Source of the DNA: Apoda limacodes
Lineage: Eukaryota > Arthropoda > Insecta > Lepidoptera > Limacodidae
Length of the DNA: 64,000 bases
Direction: 5' to 3'
NCBI GenBank assembly: GCA_946406115.1
Contig: OX291551.1
Span: 30,735,381-30,799,380 of the forward strand
Positions 32,966 to 44,934 of the stretch are shown here, piece by piece. Below the pieces are notes generated by a model. It saw only the letters and a list, made by a program, of their open reading frames with translations. It did no database searches and had not been told where the DNA came from. The translations under genes and the position numbers were made by a program. Position 1 is the first letter of the stretch. Each line of letters starts with the position of its first letter.

Positions 32966-33970
32966 ATGCCGTCGAAGTGTGCCGCTTGTGGTCGTTTTGT
33001 GTCCTCACGTAGTGATGGTGTGTCCTGTGGGAAGTGTTCTGCATTGTATCACCGAGCATGCGTCGGCGTCCCTACGGGCGGGGTTACGCCTGCCGACTGG
33101 AACTGTCCGGAGTGCAAGCGATCGCTCCCGCGGGACAACAAGCAGGAGACACCAGTGAAGGGGCTTGTGCAGCTGGCCCCACCGACAAATACCAACCAAG
33201 AGAGTGCCGTTGACCTGGTAGGTGAGCTCCGACTTTTTCGGGCTGAATTGACGGCTATCATGGGAGAACTGCGGGATTTCCGGGCAGAGTTCTCGGATCT
33301 TAAAGCGACGATGTCTTCGATGAACGAGCGTGTAGGACAGCTTGAGCGCCGAGTGGAGGTCATGGAACAGCAAAAAGCTGACACAGCCATCTCGGCTGAC
33401 TCGAAGGTACTAGAGGAGAAGGTGGCTGAACTCCAGGCACAGCTTCATGACCGCGACCAGGACCTGCTTTCCAATGACGTGCAGGTAGCTAATGGGCCGG
33501 AAGCGTCGGGTGAGAACGTGACACACCTTGTGACATTAATTGCAGCAAAGCTCGGCGTACCACTGGATGAGCGGGACGTAGTCAGCGCTGTCCGCGTTGG
33601 AACCCAGCGTGTTTCAGTAAGTGCGGGAGCGCGAGAGCGGCCGCGACACATTGTCGTGCGGCTGGCGAGGCGCGCGACTCGAGACGATATGCTGCGCGCA
33701 GCGCGTGTGCGCCGCGGGGCCGACACCGCTGATATGGGCATTGCCGGGGAACCAAACAGGTTCTATGTAAACGAGCGGCTTACGCGTCTTAACCGCCAAC
33801 TGTTCGGCAGATCACGAGAATGCGCTAAGAGGGCAGGCTGGAAGCATGTATGGACGCATGATGGCCGTGTACTTGTCCGACAGGCTGATGGGACGTCGGT
33901 TCATCGGATACGCAGTGACGTGGATATCGGTCGGGTTTTTGGAGCCACGGCTGTTGGCATAAACGTGTAA
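32966..33970 (+). CDS. LINE ORF1 protein with PHD finger
   Basis: This intact 334-residue frame starts 22 bp from the element's 5' end. Residues 5-50 form a C4HC3 zinc finger (C-A-A-C ... C-G-K-C ... H-R-A-C ... C-P-E-C) of the PHD type. Residues about 75-165 form a coiled coil for multimerisation. The C-terminal part (about 210-325; N-E-R-L-T-R-L-N-R-Q-L and H-D-G-R-V-L-V-R) resembles the C-terminal domain of baculovirus FP proteins, as known in many LINE ORF1s. Role inferred: binding LINE RNA and perhaps chromatin. It is GC-rich, unlike its surroundings. Confidence 0.85.
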   Translation: MPSKCAACGRFVSSRSDGVSCGKCSALYHRACVGVPTGGVTPADWNCPECKRSLPRDNKQETPVKGLVQLAPPTNTNQESAVDLVGELRLFRAELTAIMGELRDFRAEFSDLKATMSSMNERVGQLERRVEVMEQQKADTAISADSKVLEEKVAELQAQLHDRDQDLLSNDVQVANGPEASGENVTHLVTLIAAKLGVPLDERDVVSAVRVGTQRVSVSAGARERPRHIVVRLARRATRDDMLRAARVRRGADTADMGIAGEPNRFYVNERLTRLNRQLFGRSRECAKRAGWKHVWTHDGRVLVRQADGTSVHRIRSDVDIGRVFGATAVGINV

Positions 33971-34418
33971 CCAATCATAATTACACATTTAAAGACAATT
34001 TTGTTAGAAATAAGTATATTTTATATTATTTTATAGTCTTAAGTAGAAAACATCGCAACTCTGCATTTTTATGTAATTTTAACGAATTTGTTTTGTGTCT
34101 TATCAATATATTTATTGTTTCTATATACATACGTATGCTTGAGAGCGTCACTGTGGCGATGAAATATGATTCATATGTTTTTTTCACATTACACTACTTT
34201 GTTTGTAAATTTTTTAGTATATCACTTTTATACAGGCATAGACTAATTTGTAGACAACTGTTTATTTATTTTCCATATATAGAAGTAATAGTAGTTTATT
34301 TTAAATTCAATTCAATTTACAGAGCCAAGCATCGTGATAATACAATGTTATATGAAGAATTTACGATGTTCTGTCAAGTGGTGTATGAAATTGGTGTAAA
34401 CAAAAATTATCCGTTAAG
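33971..34418 (+). other. spacer between LINE ORF1 and ORF2
   Basis: This is 448 bp of AT-rich sequence between the two ORFs with no domain I recognise. The open stretch 34093-34422 ends just as ORF2 starts, but its content is low-complexity. Confidence 0.5.
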
Positions 34419-37244
34419 ATGACGCGTATTAAACGTTTTAAAATTGGACTGGTTAACGCAGGTTCCTTAGGCACTGGACATGATGAGTTTGTAGCTGCCG
34501 TTTTAAGTAGTGACAGTGACATTATGGCAGTAAATGAAACATGGTTGCAGGATAGTGACGTAGGACGAGCGCCCGTAGTTCCTGGGTTTACCCTAAAACA
34601 TATCCCTAGGCCTCGCTCGTTGCGCGCGCGCGGTGGTGGAGTGGGTTTTTACATAAGACGGGGATTGCACGCTCGCCTTGTTCCACACCCCCCCGCTGAT
34701 ACTGTCGAACAAATGTGGATAAGACTTAGTATTAACGGGTTAAAAATAATTGTTGGGACTGCATACAGACCGCCATGGCTCGACGCAGATACTTTTTTTA
34801 GTGCCATGACTGACTCCATAACGTCATTTACAGACTATAACAAAATTGTTTTACTAGGTGACTTTAACGTAAATTACCAAAACAAAAATGAGCGAAACTT
34901 TAACTATTTAATGGAATTTTTGACGACAGTAAATTTTACCCAAATAGTAAAGGAGCCTACTCATTTTACAGAACACAGTCAAACGTTAATTGATTTAATA
35001 TGTACAGATGCTCAAATACTTAATGTTGATGTACAACATATCCCTGATTTTGGTCGACACGCATTTGTGACAGTGACAATAGACGTTAAGCGACAAAAAT
35101 TGATACCGAGACGAATTACCTACAGACCCTTGAAAGACATTAACCTAAGTGCATTTAACCGTGACCTGGCTTCGGTAGACTGGTCATCTATAGGACAGTT
35201 TGATGACGTTAGTGACATGGTAAGAGTTTTTAATGCCAAAGTTTTAGCACTTTTTGACAAACACGCGCCCGAAAAGGTGGCAGTATTTAAAGAAGCGCCT
35301 AAGCCATGGCTGACAGACAATATACTGTTTATGATGCAACTGCGTAATGACGCACATGACCGCTATAAGAAAACTAAAGACGAACAACATAAGCAATACT
35401 ACAAGGACCTAAAACACATGGTTATAGAGGCTATACATAGCGAAAAGCGAGCCTATTTTGAGTTTCATATCAATAGCTGTGCTGGTAACTCTAAAAGACT
35501 TTGGAAAAATTTAAAACGACAACTGTTACCGGACAAGACTAACTCGGAGTTACCGGCACATTTTAACGACGCAGATGAGATAAATAGACAATTTCTTGAC
35601 ATACCTGGCAACTCCGGCGTAAAAATTACTGACTTAACTTTTTATGAATATAACAGATATGGACCCTCAACTTTTAAAATTAAACAAGTGACTACTGACA
35701 CAGTTGCTCGCGCCCTAATGAAAATAAAGACTAAGGCCAAAGGGATGGACATGATTGACATTGACATGATATTTTTGACCATGCCGACAACTTTGGACAT
35801 AATAACACTTATTGTTAACAGAAGCATCGACTCTCATAACTTCCCTACTGACTGGAAAACGGCTAAAGTTACTCCTTTACCCAAAAAACCAATTCCTACC
35901 CAAATATCCGATCTTCGAGCTGTAAGTATCCTTCCGTGCCCATCGAAGATAATAGAGAGGGTTGTGTATGATCAGATGTCGGAATATCTTGAAAAGAACA
36001 GTATTTTGCCAGATCAACAATCGGGTTTTCGCAAAGGCCGTTCAACTGGTACAGCACGGCTCGATGTTGTTGATAATATTCTGCATGCGCAGGATTCTGG
36101 GAAAAGCACTATATTGGTGATGCTGGATTTTACAAGAGCTTTCGACTGTATAAACTTACCCTTGCTATTATCCAAGATGTCGTATTATGGATTTGACAAT
36201 GCAACGGTTCGGTGGTTTGACAGCTATCTTTCTGACCGAACACAGGCTGTTGGGCTATCTGGAGCACATGGAACTGTGCTGTCTTCTCAGAGGCGGTTAA
36301 TAAGGGGTGTACCGCAGGGATCCATTTTAGGTCCACTTCTTTTTATATTGTACAGTGCAGACATTGTAAAATGTATCGAAACAAATAACTATCACCTTTA
36401 CGCTGATGATGTTCAATTATATGCATCTTCTGTACCGTCTAATATGGTTGAATGTATAACCGGCATAAATAAAGAACTTGACCGGGTCGCGGATTGGTCT
36501 GGTCGGAATTGTCTCCTGTTAAACCCAAATAAGTCTAAATATCTTGTACTCGGAACCAGACTTCAAATCCAAAATACATTGGAAACTCTGATAGACCATG
36601 ATATAGCCATTGCGGGTAACCCAATAGAGAGAGTAGAAGAGGTAAGGAATTTAGGTGTGTTGATGGATGGTGAGCTTCGTTTTGAGAAACACCTTCTTGG
36701 GGTAGTCACAAATTGCTTTTACCGTCTTAAAACGCTTTATAATATCCGTGATTACCTAAGTGTGGATTTACGTATCCACCTTTGTGAGTCCCTGATATTA
36801 TCAAAGTTTAATTACTGCGACGTTGTTTACAGTGGCTGTATTTTCGGTCGCACTCAGAGATTGATACAGCGGGTTCAAAACGCATGCATCCGTTTTTGTT
36901 TCTGAATTCCACCCCGTTCCCGCATCAGCCCATATTTGAAAGCAGCAAACCTTTTAAATATGCAGGCACGCAGGCAACTTCACTTCGACACTTTGTTGTT
37001 CGGTGTAGTCCGGCAAGAGACACCAGATTATTTATACTTGAAACTTAATTGGTCCTCAAGAATGTACCAGTCCAAAGTGAGGGCTATCTTGCCAGCGCAC
37101 CGTACCGCTTTATTTAGGGGAAGTTTCAGGTTTGCTGCGTCGAAGTGCTGGAATGACCTCCCTCCTCCGATTCGTAATGCAGCCAGTAAAGCTATTTTTA
37201 AGCGCAAGTTTAGCGCTTATTTACTGTCATTGCAAAATACATAA
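34419..37244 (+). pseudogene. LINE ORF2, endonuclease-RT, one stop late in frame
   Basis: An ATG at 34419 opens 828 codons. An AP-endonuclease (residues 1-about 230) has N-A-G-S, N-E-T-W-L (Glu), A-Y-R-P-P and G-D-F-N-V-N (Asp). The terminal S-D-H seems to read G-R-H. The RT has motif A L-D-F-T-R-A-F-D around residue 570, G-V-P-Q-G-S and Y-A-D-D at residues 661-664. A TGA at 36903-36905 interrupts the frame, which then continues open for another 113 codons to 37244 with the normal C-terminal region. One nonsense change, possibly CGA to TGA, is the only clear lesion. Confidence 0.88.
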
Positions 37245-37726
37245 TAGATATCCAGCACTTTGTATTTGTATCTGTATAGGGATGGTAGAAATATGATAAT
37301 TTATTATTAAAAATCTTTTTACTTTTATTCTTATATAATTTATTTTTATTATTAATAACAATTTGTGAATAAGAATGTATGTTGTACCTACGCTTTTCAT
37401 CTTTTTTTCCACTTTTTTGTTCTTTTTTATAAAATATATTTTATATGATACTCATGTGTCATGCTCGTGGGATTTGTATACATATACACTTTGAAAGTGG
37501 CCCTGACTGAAAATCAGTTTGTGAGTTTAAGGCTCACATAAATGCTGAGTCAAAGGCCATTTCATTGGTACGGAGACATCCTCCATTTTTGTTTGCTTTT
37601 TATGTTTAGTTATAGTGATCTGTTATTTTAATTTGTGTTTAAATTGTAAACTATTTGTGTATGTTGTCTTTGTTACAATGAATAAACGTTTTTCTTTCTT
37701 TCTTTCTTTCTTTCTTTCAATTATAA

Positions 37727-38330
37727 AAAACAAAAAAGAAATAATACATAAGAATCGAACAAAACGTTTTCTTGATTCCACTACTGAACCCTAATTATTC
37801 CATATGTTTATGTTATTTCTATATGTGTTTGTATTTTACTGTATTGTTTTTCCTTATTTAATAAGTTCTAAACGTATACCTAACCTTAGATAATTTTGAA
37901 TCTAAAATGATATTATTCTTTTAACATAAACAGTAATTATAAGAGTACTTTTGATGTTATAAGTATAACAATAACTTTTTGGAATAAAAAATAAAATGCC
38001 AGCAAGTGGTACAATCCTGAGCCATAAGCTTCACGGTGTGTAAGCTGATACCGCTGCAGTTATACATTCCTGCTTATACCTATGCGAAATACGGATAGCA
38101 CGAAGCGAGTGCTTGGGAACTATTGTGTTATAATGCAATCTACTTATTATTATATAACGGTATTAAGATGAATATAAAGTTGTGGCCACAACAAAACTAA
38201 TATGACTGTTTGTAATAATCATATGTGTTTAGAAAATAAGGGTGCACCCACACATAATAATGTGTTTTTTTTTAAATAGAAATTTATGTAACAACTTATT
38301 ACTTGTGTCCTTTTTTTTTCTCTCTCTCAT
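37727..38330 (+). other. gypsy 3' flank or LTR remnant, no gene
   Basis: This region should hold the 3' LTR of the gypsy element, since LINE D resumes at 38331. I see no copy of the 5' LTR, only AT-rich sequence with an 'aagcttcacggtgtgtaagctg' patch near 38028. The LTR may be too diverged or lost. Confidence 0.4.
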
Positions 38331-39124
38331 TTAGTATTTTGTGTTAAATGTAGAACTACGCAGTATTGGTATTTTTCGTATGTTTTTTAAAATTAACTCC
38401 ACTTTTAAAATTTTATACTTAAGTAAGTAAGCTCGAGTTTGATAGTACCGTGCGGAACCCTCAATACCAAATTCATATCGCAAGACTCGAAAAAGTACAA
38501 AATAAGTCCTTAAAATCGCTGGACTATCGTACAGGTCATATTTATAACAACAGCCAGGTTTTCGCAAAACGCCACAACATTACCTCGCTATGCAGCCGCC
38601 GCAAGTATTTGTACGCAGTGTTCTTGTACAAAAATATTCACAATATAATTGATGCCCCAACCCTTTTGGATAAAGTTGATTTTAATGTTCCGCGCATATC
38701 CTCTCGATCTCGTAATCGTTTTCTAAATTATGTCATACTAATTACGCTAAAAACACTTATTTCAGACGAGTTTTTGCCTTGTATAATTGTCACCTTCCGG
38801 ATGTTGACATTTTCTTTTTGTCACTTCATAGTTATAAGAGCAAAGTTCGTGAGATTTTATATAAGCCTTAATAATATTTTCTATTTTTCGATAAATCTTC
38901 TATCTTCTTTTTAATCACCTACCAAATTTATTACCTAAGTATATATATATTCCTTACTCAAACTTCGGTTACCTACAACTCAAACTGTGTCATTTTACTT
39001 TTTCTTTTTTTACCATGTGTACTTTTAAGGGACTCCTTGTCTGCATGTTTTTAAAAAATATTTCATTTGTAATGTTAGTATAAGACTGTATGATCCCTGA
39101 ATAAATAAAAAAATAAAAATAAAA
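38331..39124 (+). pseudogene. jockey-like LINE D, C-terminal part and 3' end
   Basis: The reading starts L-R-S-I-G-I-F and continues, with a stop at about 38425, to V-S-K-L-E-F, R-N-P-Q-Y-Q-I-H and R-L-E-K-V-Q. These are the standard landmarks of a jockey RT C-terminus, directly following the part left at 19163. The stretch 38450-38750 is open. The 3' end has AATAAATAAAA (39099-39124), an A-rich tail. The gypsy element separates the two halves. Confidence 0.75.
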
Positions 39125-39307
39125 TATCATTCGACGATTTGGCTGCTAATTGTTCGCCTCGCGTGTTTCACCCACGTATCTTAAGAATAAAAAACACAGA
39201 CAAAGTTAAGGTTGCGAGGTACGTAGCGACGAGCTGTTAGGTCGTATTTTTGAATTTTTGAATATTCGTTGATATTAAAAAAAACTGTCAAATGATTATT
39301 TACAAGC

Positions 39308-39309
<2 letters not shown>

Positions 39310-39358
<49 letters not shown>

Positions 39359-39588
39359 CCACTAAGGTGGCAAACAAGCTTACGGCCCGCCTGATGGTAA
39401 GCGGTCACCGTAGCCTATGGACGCTTGCAACACCAGGGGTATCACTTGCGCGTTGCCGACCCTTCAGAAATCTAATAACTTCTTTCTTGAAGAACTCCAT
39501 ACTGTAGTCCTTGCAGAAAACCTTGGCAGGGAGCTCATTCCACAACTTAAGCGTTCGCGGGAGGAAGTTTCTCTGAAACCGCACTGTA
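39310..39588 (-). repeat. J1 LINE 3' end, 5'-truncated
   Basis: The 46-nt poly-T (39310-39355) and the next 233 bp match the 3' end of J1 at 3051-3282 in the same orientation, including the last about 40 codons of ORF2. The match stops at 39588. No clear target duplication was seen. The pure long poly-T suggests a young insertion. Confidence 0.9.
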
Positions 39589-40014
39589 ATTTTTTATTTT
39601 GCAATGTTTTATTATTTTACAACTATATGAACACCAATGCGATACTATAATTTTTGGCTTTTCGTGATTCATCATATGAATTGTTTTGAAAGCTGTTCTA
39701 TTGCTACATTTCAAGTGTTAATTGAATATTCTCCAAAAAATCTTCAAGAGATGTCTTATTCTATAGAAGCGAAATTGACATCAACAACTGCTCTACAAGA
39801 CAAGCTGCAAACCATCTACAAACGAAAAAAGTACAAGCTATGTGAACGGGTCTTGTACGTACCTCTTCTCAATCTATCAACAATTTGTGACAAGTTTCTA
39901 TTTTTGTTCAAAATATTTATTTTCTACATCGTTTTAAGCTTATGATAATTTTAACTATATTAATTACTATTAAATTCTACCTACTTATTTCTGAAGTGAT
40001 ACGTAAAAAGTGTA
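39589..40014. other. non-coding stretch before the zinc-finger RT element
   Basis: The open frame 39637-39945 has biased composition and no motif known to me. I do not regard it as a gene. Confidence 0.4.
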
Positions 40015-40773
40015 ATGGCTACCTCTACTCAATCGCAACCGGAATACCTTTACTGTGAGCAGTGTAGTGATGGCCGGGCTTTTAAAGATAAAACAGGACT
40101 TTAAATACATATCTCGCGAATTCATAATCAGGCTTTGTCATCTTCACAGCCCGCAGTAAATAGTTTTACCATCACTAAATGCCTTCATTGTACAACTTGA
40201 TCAAACATTCTTTTCTATCTTAACTCAATTTTGCCGCAGGGTTCCTATAATCAAACGGATTCCTAGAGGAGCAAGAGTTTCTCTAGCTAAGTCTCTCTCG
40301 TCAACCATCCAAGATTGTCTTTTGAACACCGAAAAGAGATGGAAAAATCTATTTACATTTGGCTATACCCACCTTCATGTTAAAAAAACAGATTGCAAAA
40401 AATCATTGACAACGCTTTGAAAAGATAATTCATATAATCCAAATTAAGTGATCTCATTAATAATTCTGACACCAAAAATAATTGTTCCAAGTCCAATTTC
40501 GTTTATAGAGTAGAAAGCAAAGTTGAAGAACGCGATTTACCGCTCGAATTTTATTCTCTTGCTCCTCACAATGATGAGACACTTGAAGGCCTACGTTCAA
40601 AGCCACCCCTAACATCCAACTTCTTTAGTTTCATCACCCCCTATACCGAGTTTTACAAATTAAGGAAAAAGACACATATGATGCCATTATGTCCTTTCCG
40701 AACTGCTCTAGCGGTGGCATCGACGGAATAACTCCTCAACACCTGAAAGATTTGATCAGCGTCTCTGCCAGTG
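40015..40773 (+). pseudogene. zinc-finger reverse-transcriptase element, N-terminal part
   Basis: The ATG at 40015 begins a protein with a C2H2 finger (C-E-Q-C ... H-I-S-R-I-H). A TAA occurs at about 40102 and further frame breaks follow. The readable pieces include A-R-V-S-L-A-K-S-L, L-F-T-F-G-Y and G-G-I-D-G-I-T-P-Q-H-L-K-D-L, the last resembling the opening of a reverse-transcriptase domain. The reading stops at about 40773, where the palindromic element begins. The C-terminal part resumes at 47458. I do not recognise the exact LINE clade. Confidence 0.6.
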
Positions 40774-41170
40774 ACTGCACTTCCCCCCAACCTGAACCCC
40801 TCGCCTTTTCTGCTTTGTACGACTCGCGCTTGACCACTCTCAAAACATCGTTGGTTCTGGCTTACTACCCTCCAACCCTAACCCCTCGCCTAAAAACTTT
40901 TCTGCCCCCGCACCGCGCTTGACCACTCTCAAAACCACCCCTGTGTCTGGGGTGTAGCGACTCGCGCTTGACCACTCTCAAAACATCGTTGGTTCTGGCT
41001 CACTACCCTCCAACCCCAACCCCTCACCTAAAAACTTTTCTGCCCCGCACGACTCGCGCTTGACCACTCTCAAAACCCCCCCTGTGTCTGGGGCTATGTC
41101 GACTCACGCAACCAACCCCTGTGTCTGGGGCTATGTCGACTCACGCTTGACCAAAACTACTGCGTGACGT
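40774..41170 (+). repeat. terminal tandem repeats of the left arm
   Basis: Units containing 'gactcgcgcttgaccactctc' followed by AAAAC, a 'cctgtgtctgggg' block and 'ccaaccc.aacccct' recur three to four times. The left arm has about one more unit than the right. The right has a 19-bp piece near 47402-47420 missing from the left. Confidence 0.85.
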
Positions 41171-41504
41171 CACAGTGGCTCCTGTGTATAACTTGTCTCT
41201 AGTTTTGTTATGTAATTACATCATTATCGTAATGGGTTATCATGTTTTTCCCCGTTCATAATAAAGTTATTCCTATTTAATTACAATGATGTTGGTGGTG
41301 ACATTCCAAAAACTAGTCCCCCGAGGGTGTATCTCAAGGTTTTAGGGGTGTGTCCACTCACGCTTTACAAAAACAACCTGGAGACGTGTCGGTTCACGCT
41401 TGATATGACTTGACATGTTATACCTACAGAAAATCTTCAATTCAAGTCGGTCGAAGTTTAAAGAGAAAAGCTGATAATAGTGTTAAAGATTTACAACTAG
41501 CATT

Positions 41505-43390
41505 GACGTCATCATGATGTGTCAAATATGTGATTTACAGGTTAAGCAAAGATTCTATGCTCAGCACTTACGATCTAAGAAACACAAATAGAAATGTCTT
41601 ATTCTTAATCATAATTTACTTTATGTGTCTGTTATATCACTCGTGAAGTATTTATAGCATCAATTGAAGAATTAATACTATTTTATTATTCATGCAGATT
41701 TTGATCAGGAAACAAAAGATTTAAAAAATTCTTTTGAATTTTTAAATTTGACTATTAGGAATTGGATAAAAAATGGTGAATTAGAAAATTATTCAGAACC
41801 TTTAAGTGATGACATTAAAAATAAAATGTGTAATGACACATAGTGATTTAGAAAAAAAAGAAAAATGTTTAGAAATGCATGTTAATAAGTTTAATCCCTT
41901 ACGGGGATCTTCGTATATTCGTAAAAAAGAACGATCAACAATGTTTTAAGAGGACTATATCCTGCAAATACACATTCCGATAGGGTATCATCATACTTGA
42001 GGCATTAAAATAAACTAACGTTTAATAATATTCAGTTCCCAATCAAATTATCTGATATACCCAAGGTAGAAAAACAAAATGACATTAGCATTAATATGTT
42101 TGAATTAGAGTTTAACAAAGAAAAAAAAACTTTACAAAATGTTCTAATTAATTACAAATTAACTTATTATTTTTAAACAACGGTTGAAATGGTCATTATT
42201 GTATTTATCACGCTTGGTAAATAAACAAATAACAAATTGAAATGACACTATTCATATCTGGGCCGGTTGCCGTAACTATTTTTAATCTAAAGTTAATTTA
42301 ATTAATCACCAGAAACATGAATGTGCTCAAATTTTTACTGAATAACTAGGAATTCATAAAAAAGAAAAATATTGGTTTAATAGGGAAACAAATAATGATG
42401 AAATCTATTTTGATAAATTTCAAAGAATATTAAAATTACATTTTATAATATATGCAGACTTTGTAGCTCATTTAAAACCCTCCTATTGTCACCTATTGTG
42501 TCCCTGATCCATCGAAGTCATATACGTAAACAATACATGAACATGTAGTTTGTTCTTATGGATAATATATAAAATGTTCATATGATGATAAACTGTCTAT
42601 ATACAGAACATACTCAGAGCCTAATTGTACAAAAATGTTTATGGAAAGCATTAACAAAGATATTAGCAATATACATAGGATAAATTGTTTTCAAAAATGT
42701 CCACTTTCTTTAACTAATGAAGAGAAGGAATCTATAAGAAAAACGCAATTATGTTATATTAGGTGATGAAATCACAGTAGACTATGACTGGAATACTAGT
42801 AATTTTAGAGGTGTTAGTCACGAATTATTTAGTAGCACAAAGTATCGTGTTCCATTTTTCATTCCTATTCTATTTCACAATCTAAACAATTATGATGCTC
42901 ATTTTATTGTTCATGCTTTGAATTTTAAAGATTGAGAAATAAAAATAATTCCGCAAAATAAGTAAAAATATAATTCATTCTCATGTAAACCTAATATGTC
43001 GTATAGTTCATTTGCGGTTTTTAGATTATTTTTAATTTATGATCTACTAGAGTTTAGATATATAGAATATTATATAAAGACCAATTTGCAGAATTAAGAA
43101 ATCAATTACAAACGAATTTTAATAAACTTATTAGGAAAGGTGTTTTTCTTCATGAATTTGTTAATTCTTATGAGTCCTTAAAAATTACATCTCTTCCAAA
43201 TCAAGACGCTTTCTTTAACTCTTTAATACCAGTGTATCAAATTATAATTATAAACATGCTCAAAACGATGTCAGCCCAATTTAAATGTAAAAATATGTTG
43301 GAATATTCCAATCTATATTTAAGAACTTATGTAATGCTACTCACTGATATTTCTGATAACTTTAGAATTTGTTATATCTAATGTGATATA
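41505..43390 (+). pseudogene. family-B DNA polymerase relic, left arm
   Basis: Read across frames, this shows a C2H2-like finger at the start (C-Q-I-C-D ... H-L-R-S-K-K-H), K-F-N-P-L-R-G-S-S-Y-I (41890-41925), Y-A-D-F (exonuclease I-like, near 42455, with Val replacing the expected Glu after it), and a F-H-N-L-N-N-Y-D-A-H segment near 42872-42905 (exonuclease II-like). The order is that of protein-primed PolB in Polintons/adintoviruses. The polymerase palm is not reached. Many stops and frameshifts show long decay. Identification is by resemblance and needs a profile search. Confidence 0.6.
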
Positions 43391-44930
43391 ATTGTTATTA
43401 TTTAGTTCTCCAAATAAATCTCTTTTTTTTTGTCTCACTTTTTTGAAATCTTTAGATTCGGCAATTACTTCAAGCAATTATAAGTCTACAACAAGTTTTA
43501 TTAATTTTTGAGAATTCTGTAGGACTCTCGAAATACTTGTTACGATTTTGTATATTGGAAATATAAAAATTTTGATGTATAACTTTCATTAATAAGTTTA
43601 TTAAAATTCGTTTGTAATTGATTTCTTATTTCTGCAAATTGGTCTTTATATAATATTCTATATATCTAAACTCTAGTAGATCATAAATTAAAAATAATCT
43701 AAAAACCGCAAATAAACTATACGACATATTAGGTTTATTTGAGAATGAAATATATTTTTACTTATTTTGCGGAATTATTTTTATTTCTCAATCTTTAAAG
43801 TAATATTTCGAGAGTCCTACAGAATTCTCAAAAATTAATAAAACTTGTTGTAGACTTATAATTGCTTGAAGTAATTGCCGAATCTAAAGATTTCAAAAAA
43901 GTGAGACAAAAAAAAGAGATTTATTTGGAGAACTAAATAATAACAATTATATCACATTAGATATAACAAATTCTAAAGTTATCAGAAATATCAGTGAGTA
44001 GCATTACATAAGTTCTTAAATATAGATTGGAATATTCCAACATATTTTTACATTTAAATTGAGCTGACATAACAAATTCATGAAGAAAAACACCTTTCCT
44101 AATAAGTTTATTAAAATTCGTTTGTAATTGATTTCTTATTTCTGCAAATTGGTCTTTATATAATATTCTATATATCTAAACTCTAGTAGATCATAAATTA
44201 AAAATAATCTAAAAACCGCAAATGAACTATACGACATATTAGGTTTATTTGAGAATGAAATATATTTTTACTTATTTTGCGGAATTATTTTTATTTCTCA
44301 ATCTTTAAAGTAATTGCCGAATCTAAAGTTTTCAAGAAAGGTGTGACAAAAAAAAGAGATTTATTTGGAGAACTAAAAGTCTACAACAATTTTTTTTTAA
44401 TTTTTTGTATAAAATAGTATGTTTCACACTTCGAATTCTGCACGTGAACTATTTACATTTGTGATACATAGACACGACTTATAATTCTCCAAATAAATAT
44501 CTTTTTTTTACAAATACACGTTTTTCAACATTTTCCATATTTTACCAAAGAATGTATTATTTATAAAAATCTTTTTCAGTCACTTTTAGCTGTAGTTCTT
44601 ACTTGTGTATTTAAATCTATATATATTTCAACTAAGGACTATGCTTAAACTGTAAAACTCTATGAACCCTAATTAACTTCATAGTAAGTTGTAAACATTG
44701 TTTGAGATTTCTATAGTAAATTATATTTTAGTTTTATTATAAAACTTTGATACTAATTTCTTATCTTTACTGTAATCGTTTACAATGTTTTTCAGGGCAT
44801 AAAGGTAAATCTGAATTAAGATCATGTAAATGTTCAGGGTACTTAAGGTTACAGGTTAATTTTAAAATAGAGCTCATTTTCCGTGGCAAAAATATATTAT
44901 AGATAGGTGTACAGCTTAGTGTAAAAAGAA
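43391..44930. repeat. scrambled centre of the palindrome
   Basis: Within the spacer, 43592-43800 and 44100-44310 are both reverse copies of about 42943-43155, and 43801-44065 is the reverse of 43275-43540. About 44396-44930 is unique AT-rich sequence without a gene. A smaller palindrome (43275-44065) thus sits inside the larger. Confidence 0.75.
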
Positions 44931-44934
44931 GAAA

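Larger units (their letters stand above)
32936..37726 (+). mobile_element. near-complete PHD-finger LINE with 8-bp target duplication
   Basis: The LINE spans 32944-37718. AATTATAA flanks it at 32936-32943 and 37719-37726. It has a 22-bp leader, ORF1, ORF2 and a 3' UTR ending in AATAAA and a (TTTC)n tail (37689-37718). The whole unit is the best preserved mobile element in the window. Confidence 0.9.

Noticed and set aside
33005..33799. Minus-strand frames opposite LINE ORF1
   Set aside because: They are antisense to an intact GC-rich ORF with a clear PHD finger, with no independent evidence.
37727..38330. 3' LTR of the gypsy element
   Set aside because: Expected here, but I found no stretch like 19155-19266, so I do not claim it.
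39637..39945. Open frame of 102 codons as a gene
   Set aside because: It has low complexity, no motif and no neighbour support.
40774..41170. CRISPR-like array
   Set aside because: Repeats are contiguous, variable and lie in the terminus of a eukaryotic palindromic element, without unique spacers or cas genes.
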